Positions 5,697 to 9,007 of a stretch of DNA of 9,007 nt are shown piece by piece. Below the pieces are notes generated by a model, which ran no database searches, had not been told where the DNA came from, and saw only the letters and a program-made list of their open reading frames with translations. Origin of the DNA: Bacteroidota bacterium (GTDB lineage Bacteria > Bacteroidota > Bacteroidia > Cytophagales > Hymenobacteraceae); the NCBI GenBank assembly GCA_023424725.1, contig JAFADQ010000189.1, forward strand, positions 1 through 9,007, written 5' to 3'. The position numbers and the translations under genes are program-made. Numbering within the stretch: position 1 is the stretch's first letter; each line of letters starts with the position of its first letter.

Positions 5697-5727
5697 CTGC
5701 GATGGCCGTTTTTTTGCCCGTCGCAGC
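5697..5727 (+). repeat. 31-nt T-tract hairpin unit, copy 4 (upstream of the GT9 gene)
   Basis: CTGCGATGGC, then a T7 run and G, then CCCGTCGCAGC. CTGCGATGG pairs with CCCGTCGCAG-side bases to give about nine pairs, the best hairpin of the four copies, with the T-run in the loop. It ends 15 bases before the GT9 start. The T-run plus G could also serve as a -33 box for the weak -7-like GATCCTTTC at 5734-5742. Confidence 0.45.
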
Positions 5728-5742
5728 CTATCCGATCCTTTC

Positions 5743-6834
5743 ATGAGTAAGCTTAACGGAACCACAGTTCATACCGATTGCCTTCATTTCCGGGGCGATA
5801 TTCCCTGCAAACCCAACAAAGAGCACGGCTATATGTGCGATGCCTGCCCGGTTTACGCTCCGGCCGGCAAGCGCATATTAATTATAAAACTGGGAGCCAT
5901 AGGCGATGTAATCCGCACCACGCCGCTGCTGCGCAAACTCCGCGAAGAACACCCGAACTGCCACATTACCTGGGTTACGCACACGCCTGCCATTTTGCCG
6001 AAAGACGCGATAGACCTGATCTTAAAACTGGATCTTTCTGCCGCCATTTACCTGCAGGCCTGCACTTACGATATTCTGTATAACCTTGATAAAGACCGCG
6101 AGGCCTGCGCGCTGCACGACCAAATAACGGCAGGGCAAAAGTTTGGCTACACGCTAAAAAATAACATCGCTTTCCCGAGCAACGAGCTGGCCAACCATAA
6201 ATTTCTTACCGGGGTTTTCGATCAGGTAAGTATTGCCAACACCAAAAGTTATGTAGAAGAAATTTTTGAGCTCTGCGGATTTGAGTTTAACCACGAAGAA
6301 TATATTTTCGATAACCACCAGGACAAAGGCTACGATTGGAGCGCCCTGCCGAAAGGCAAAAAGCTGATAGGCCTTAACACCGGCTGCGGCGACCGCTGGA
6401 CCACCCGCCTCTGGAGCGACGAAAAATGGATAGACCTGATAGGTGAACTTGAGTTGAAAGGTTATGAACCTGTTTTGCTGGGCGGCGAGCAGGAGCACGA
6501 ACGTAATCTTATTCTTCACGAAGCAACCGGCGCTACGTACCTGGGCCACTTTTCGCTTCCGCAGTTTATTAACCTAATGCACCAGATGGACCTGATAGTA
6601 ACGCAGGTTACCATGGCCATGCACATTGCTATTGCGCTGCGCAAAAAAATAGTGCTGATGAACAACATCTTTAACCCGCACGAATTCGATTTGTATGGTC
6701 GAGGTTTTATTGTGCAGCCCAACCGCGAATGTGTTTGTTTTTACCGCGGCACCTGCAAACTGGGCACCTCGTGCATGGAAGATATGCCGGCCGCAAAAGT
6801 GATGGAGCACGTAGTTAAGACATTGCAGCAGTAA
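5743..6834 (+). CDS. GT9-family glycosyltransferase (heptosyltransferase-like) with two Cys clusters
   Basis: 363 residues, cytoplasmic face. GT9 enzymes transfer heptose or related sugars from nucleotide donors onto lipopolysaccharide core or other glycans. The first Rossmann fold begins at 44 with ILIIKLGAIGDVIRTTPLLR, the typical GT9 start. The second begins near 207 with KLIGLNTGCGDRWTTRLW, followed by PVLLGGEQEHE (243-253) and the donor-site region TQVTMAMHIAIALRKKIVLM (287-306), which replaces the usual D-[ST]-G with Q-V-T. Added to the normal fold are C13, C22, C32 and C35 in front of it (C-x8-C-x9-C-x2-C) and C330, C332, C338 and C344 at the end (C-x-C-x5-C-x5-C), probably structural metal sites. 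The N-terminal pattern DCLHFRGDIPCKPNKEHG recurs in a Bacteroidetes GT9 subgroup as I remember it. Acceptor and sugar are unknown. It is convergent with the GT4 gene. Confidence 0.9.
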   Translation: MSKLNGTTVHTDCLHFRGDIPCKPNKEHGYMCDACPVYAPAGKRILIIKLGAIGDVIRTTPLLRKLREEHPNCHITWVTHTPAILPKDAIDLILKLDLSAAIYLQACTYDILYNLDKDREACALHDQITAGQKFGYTLKNNIAFPSNELANHKFLTGVFDQVSIANTKSYVEEIFELCGFEFNHEEYIFDNHQDKGYDWSALPKGKKLIGLNTGCGDRWTTRLWSDEKWIDLIGELELKGYEPVLLGGEQEHERNLILHEATGATYLGHFSLPQFINLMHQMDLIVTQVTMAMHIAIALRKKIVLMNNIFNPHEFDLYGRGFIVQPNRECVCFYRGTCKLGTSCMEDMPAAKVMEHVVKTLQQ

Positions 6835-6875
6835 CGCCGGCTTCCCGGCCGGTATTGTAAAACCTGCCGGGAGGC
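6831..6875 (+). repeat. 45-bp palindromic repeat, arm 1 (spans the GT9 stop codon)
   Basis: It starts GTAACGCCGGC, continues GGCCGGTA and AAAACCTGCCG, and ends AGGC. The stop codon TAA of the GT9 gene (6832-6834) lies inside it. An inverted copy sits at 7038-7081, matching 37 of 45 positions by hand count. It contains the hairpin CGCCGGCTTCCCGGCCGGT. The following AAAACCTGCC hairpin would give a T-run in transcripts of the opposite strand, so this arm may stop - strand transcription coming from the GT4 gene. Confidence 0.7.
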
Positions 6876-7037
6876 ACGATTATTTATTCAGCCTCTGCTA
6901 AAAAACTCAAAATTCCTTCAACAATCTTCCCATATCAGGAAAATTTAATCTGGGCAGGCAAATAAAGTAAAAGCAAACTAACCACATTCTGAAACAGCAA
7001 TTGCAACAAAAGCAGTAACCTACCACGATAAAACGGA

Positions 7038-7081
7038 GCCTGCGGCAGGTTTTTACGTACCGGCCTGGAGGCCGGCGTTAC
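7038..7081 (-). repeat. 44-bp palindromic repeat, arm 2 (just after the GT4 stop)
   Basis: Inverted copy of 6831-6875, starting six bases beyond the GT4 stop codon (TAG, 7090-7088 on the - strand). It contains the near-perfect hairpin ACCGGCCTGGAGGCCGGCG (7059-7077). On the + strand it also reads CCTGCGGCAGG followed by TTTTT, a short stem that could end transcription from the GT9 gene. The 162 bases between the arms (6876-7037) hold nothing I recognise. Confidence 0.7.
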
Positions 7082-7087
7082 AGCCAT

Positions 7088-8218
7088 CTATTTTGCCGCC
7101 ACTTCTTTAATATTCGCTATCAGTTTGCTCCAACTAAACTGTTTTTTAACCTCCGCAGCATTGGCCGAGAACTCCGCCTCTTTATTCTGCTCGTAAAAAT
7201 CTGTAATAGCTTTCGCGATGGCTTCCGGCGAAATTTCGGTTACATAACCAACTTTCCCATCCGGAATAAGCTCTGGCAAGCCGCCCACATTGGTTACCAC
7301 CATGGGTTTGTTAAAATGGTAAGCCACCTGCGAAACACCGCTTTGGGTGGCGTTTTTGTACGGCTGCACTACCAGATCGGCCGCGCAGAAATAATTCACC
7401 ACGGCATCGTTCGGGATAAAACCGGTGGCAAGAATTAACCGGTCTTTAATTCCGAGCTCATTTATTAGTTTATGGTAAGGCGCGGCATCCTCATAAAATT
7501 CCCCGGCTACTATCAGCTTTACGTTTAGCTTTTGCAGACGCTCATCGGCTAAGGCTTTCAGAATTAAATCAAGCCCTTTGTAGGCGCGTATAAATCCGAA
7601 GAAAAGAATTACCCTGTCTTTTGCTGCGATGCCCAGTTTTTTGCGTGCCGCAGCTTTCTCTACGGGCGCGCCAAAATTATCGTACAGCGGGTGCGGGTTG
7701 TAGCGTTTTGGTTTACCGGGCTCGAACTGGTTCAGGTCTTTTAAAACCGATTCTGACATGGTGATAAAACCGTGCAGCGCGCTCAGGAAATATTTTGTAA
7801 AAGGAGTATCGCCGGGGCGTTTTTCGTGCGGAATTACATTGTCGGTTATGGCTACAAGGCGGGTGTGCCTGTTGCGGGCAATTATGCGGGCAATAGAGCC
7901 AAAACATGGCCCCATAAACGGCAGCCAAAACCTGAACAGCACAATATCGGGTTTCTCTCGGCGCAACCTGTTGCCCACTTTAAGCCAGCTTAGCGGGTTT
8001 ACAGAGTTTATATCTACCCGTATGTTAAGGTGCGCGGGCTTAGGGTCTGTTGTGTATTGGGTTTGGCCGGGGAAAAGAAAACCGGGGTATTGCAGGCTGA
8101 ACGTTTCGATGGTTACTTCGTCGCCGGCTTCCTGAAAAGCCAGTGCCAGACGCTCGTTAAACGTAGCTAAGCCACCTCTTAGCGGATGCGCCGGACCGAT
8201 GATAACGATTTTAGCCAT
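7088..8218 (-). CDS. GT4-family glycosyltransferase (GT-B fold)
   Basis: 376 residues, no signal or membrane segment. GT4 retaining enzymes transfer sugars from nucleotide donors during cell-surface glycan synthesis. The N-terminal acceptor domain has IIGPAHPLRGGLATFNERLA (6-25), with the glycine-rich loop typical of the family, and the region AITDNVIPHEKRPGD (123-137). The C-terminal donor domain has VILFFGFIRAYKGLDLILKA (203-222), IVAGEFY (236-242), LATGFIPNDAV (263-273) and VVTNVGGLPELIPDGKVGYV (307-326). The catalytic E-x7-E motif is not visible: the aligned stretch reads ATQSGVSQVAYHFNKP (290-305). I start at the ATG ending at 8218 because MAKIVIIGPAHPLRGG is the family N-terminus; an in-frame start at 8314 would add 32 unrelated residues that run through a hairpin repeat. 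It lies 138 bases downstream of the GT2 gene, same strand. Confidence 0.92.
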   Translation of the reverse strand: MAKIVIIGPAHPLRGGLATFNERLALAFQEAGDEVTIETFSLQYPGFLFPGQTQYTTDPKPAHLNIRVDINSVNPLSWLKVGNRLRREKPDIVLFRFWLPFMGPCFGSIARIIARNRHTRLVAITDNVIPHEKRPGDTPFTKYFLSALHGFITMSESVLKDLNQFEPGKPKRYNPHPLYDNFGAPVEKAAARKKLGIAAKDRVILFFGFIRAYKGLDLILKALADERLQKLNVKLIVAGEFYEDAAPYHKLINELGIKDRLILATGFIPNDAVVNYFCAADLVVQPYKNATQSGVSQVAYHFNKPMVVTNVGGLPELIPDGKVGYVTEISPEAIAKAITDFYEQNKEAEFSANAAEVKKQFSWSKLIANIKEVAAK

Positions 8219-8280
8219 TTTTTTACTAAATGTGAGCTTCTTTAAATTAAAAAAACCGGGCTGGGGCTCTGTGGTACAAA

Positions 8281-8328
8281 AACCAGGCTTGAGCCTGGCG
8301 ATCCGGACCGCCAAGCTCCAGCCTGGTT
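8281..8328. repeat. 48-nt near-perfect hairpin between two glycosyltransferase genes
   Basis: AACCAGGCTTGAGCCTGGCG (8281-8300) pairs with the inverted arm at 8309-8328 at 18 of 20 positions around the loop ATCCGGAC. The inner words CCAGGCT and AGCCTGG are themselves palindromic. There is no T-run on the - strand after it, so it is not a classical terminator; an interspersed palindromic repeat or an mRNA processing/stability element is more likely. Confidence 0.8.
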
Positions 8329-8356
8329 CGCTTAATTTGTACTCTGTACCTGATAC

Positions 8357-9007
8357 TTACTTCTCTAACCTTATCGCGTCCGAGATCAGGTATTCGCGTT
8401 TTTTACTGCCGGTTAGCGAGATCATTTCGGCCAGGAAACCGGTAAGAAAAAGTTGTACGCCAATAATGGTGGCCGTTAGCGCCAGAAAAAACAAAGGCTG
8501 GTCGGTTACGTCGCGGCCGCGCACATTGGTATAAGCGCTGTACACTTTCTCTCCTATCAGCCAGGCCGTGGTGAACATACCGATAAGAAAAGCCACCATG
8601 CCCATGGTGCCGAAAAAGTGCATGGGCCGTTTCCGGAACCGCGAAACGAAGGTAATAGAAAGCAGATCGAGGAAACCGAAAATAAAACGTTCCAGACCGA
8701 ACTTGGTGGTGCCGTATTTACGCTCCTGGTGCTGTACCGGCTTCTCGGTAATTTTCTTAAAGCCGTTCCATTTGGCTATTACGGGTATATAGCGGTGCAT
8801 TTCGCCGTACACCTGTATGCTCTTTACCACCTGCCGGCGGTAGGCCTTTAATCCGCAGTTAAAATCGTGCAGTTGTATGCCCGATATTTTGCGGGTTACG
8901 GCGTTAAAAAGTTTGGTAGGGATGGTTTTGCTAAGCGGGTCGTAGCGCTTCTTTTTCCAGCCCGAAACAAGGTCGTAGCGCTGCCTTTTTATCAGGTCGT
9001 ACAGCTC
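8357..9007 (-). CDS. GT2-family glycosyltransferase, DPM-like, C-terminal part
   Basis: The gene enters from the right edge of the window; 216 residues plus stop are visible and the start is missing. Residues 10-57 hold the end of the GT2 catalytic domain: RYDLVSGWKKKRYDPLSKTI (10-29, with SKTIPTKLFN following) and LHDFNCGLKAYRR (46-58). GEMHRYIPVIAKWNGFK (68-84) and RKYGTTKFGLERF (96-108) follow. This pattern is typical of dolichyl-phosphate-mannose-synthase-like enzymes that move a sugar to a polyprenyl phosphate. Two transmembrane helices lie at about 131-154 and 171-195, holding it on the inner membrane, with a further amphipathic helix near 107-121. It is on the same strand as and upstream of the GT4 gene, so they may share a transcript. 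Donor sugar and lipid carrier are not shown by the sequence. Confidence 0.93.
   Translation of the reverse strand, partial: ELYDLIKRQRYDLVSGWKKKRYDPLSKTIPTKLFNAVTRKISGIQLHDFNCGLKAYRRQVVKSIQVYGEMHRYIPVIAKWNGFKKITEKPVQHQERKYGTTKFGLERFIFGFLDLLSITFVSRFRKRPMHFFGTMGMVAFLIGMFTTAWLIGEKVYSAYTNVRGRDVTDQPLFFLALTATIIGVQLFLTGFLAEMISLTGSKKREYLISDAIRLEK

Noticed and set aside
6154..6549. A 131-codon open frame antisense to the GT9 gene
   Set aside because: Fully overlaps a gene with clear GT9 motifs; no independent support.
8219..8314. N-terminal extension of the GT4 protein
   Set aside because: The 32 extra residues come from the hairpin repeat at 8281-8328 and do not fit the family start.

Overview
The window looks like chromosomal DNA from a Bacteroidota species, most likely a Cytophagales/Hymenobacteraceae-type organism. 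The evidence is a type IX secretion (Por) sorting domain, Bacteroidetes-style promoters (TTTG/TTG, about 20 bp spacer, TAnnTTTG), no clear Shine-Dalgarno sites, and gene families typical of the phylum. The family-level placement is inference from general resemblance only.

Layout from left to right. Bases 1-633 hold the 3' end of a secreted T9SS cargo protein. Next come pheS (691-1707), a small lipoprotein with a degenerate Rieske-like fold (1854-2279), and tRNA-Asn(GTT) (2390-2463) with its own promoter and terminator. An OmpA/Pal-type lipoprotein (3160-4017) follows and is bracketed by two same-orientation copies of a roughly 160-bp intergenic repeat with terminal inverted repeats (2527-2686 and 4125-4285). 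After it lie an unrecognised 218-aa protein (4365-5021) and a 57-aa membrane lipoprotein (5178-5351). The right third concerns surface glycans: a GT9 glycosyltransferase with two four-cysteine clusters (+ strand, 5743-6834) converges on a GT4 glycosyltransferase (- strand, 7088-8218). Upstream of the GT4 gene is the C-terminal part of a GT2, DPM-like glycosyltransferase with two membrane helices (- strand, 8357-9007, cut by the window edge).

The genes are mostly housekeeping or envelope functions and, apart from the three glycosyltransferases, do not form one pathway. I see no defence system, CRISPR array, integrase or transposase. What stands out is the intergenic DNA, which is rich in palindromic repeats of several families: the 160-bp element, a 31-nt T-tract hairpin unit (four copies), a 45-bp repeat in inverted copies between the convergent glycosyltransferase genes, a Bacteroidetes-type CGCAAAG repeat, and a 48-nt near-perfect hairpin. 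The paired 160-bp element is the best candidate for something not yet described.
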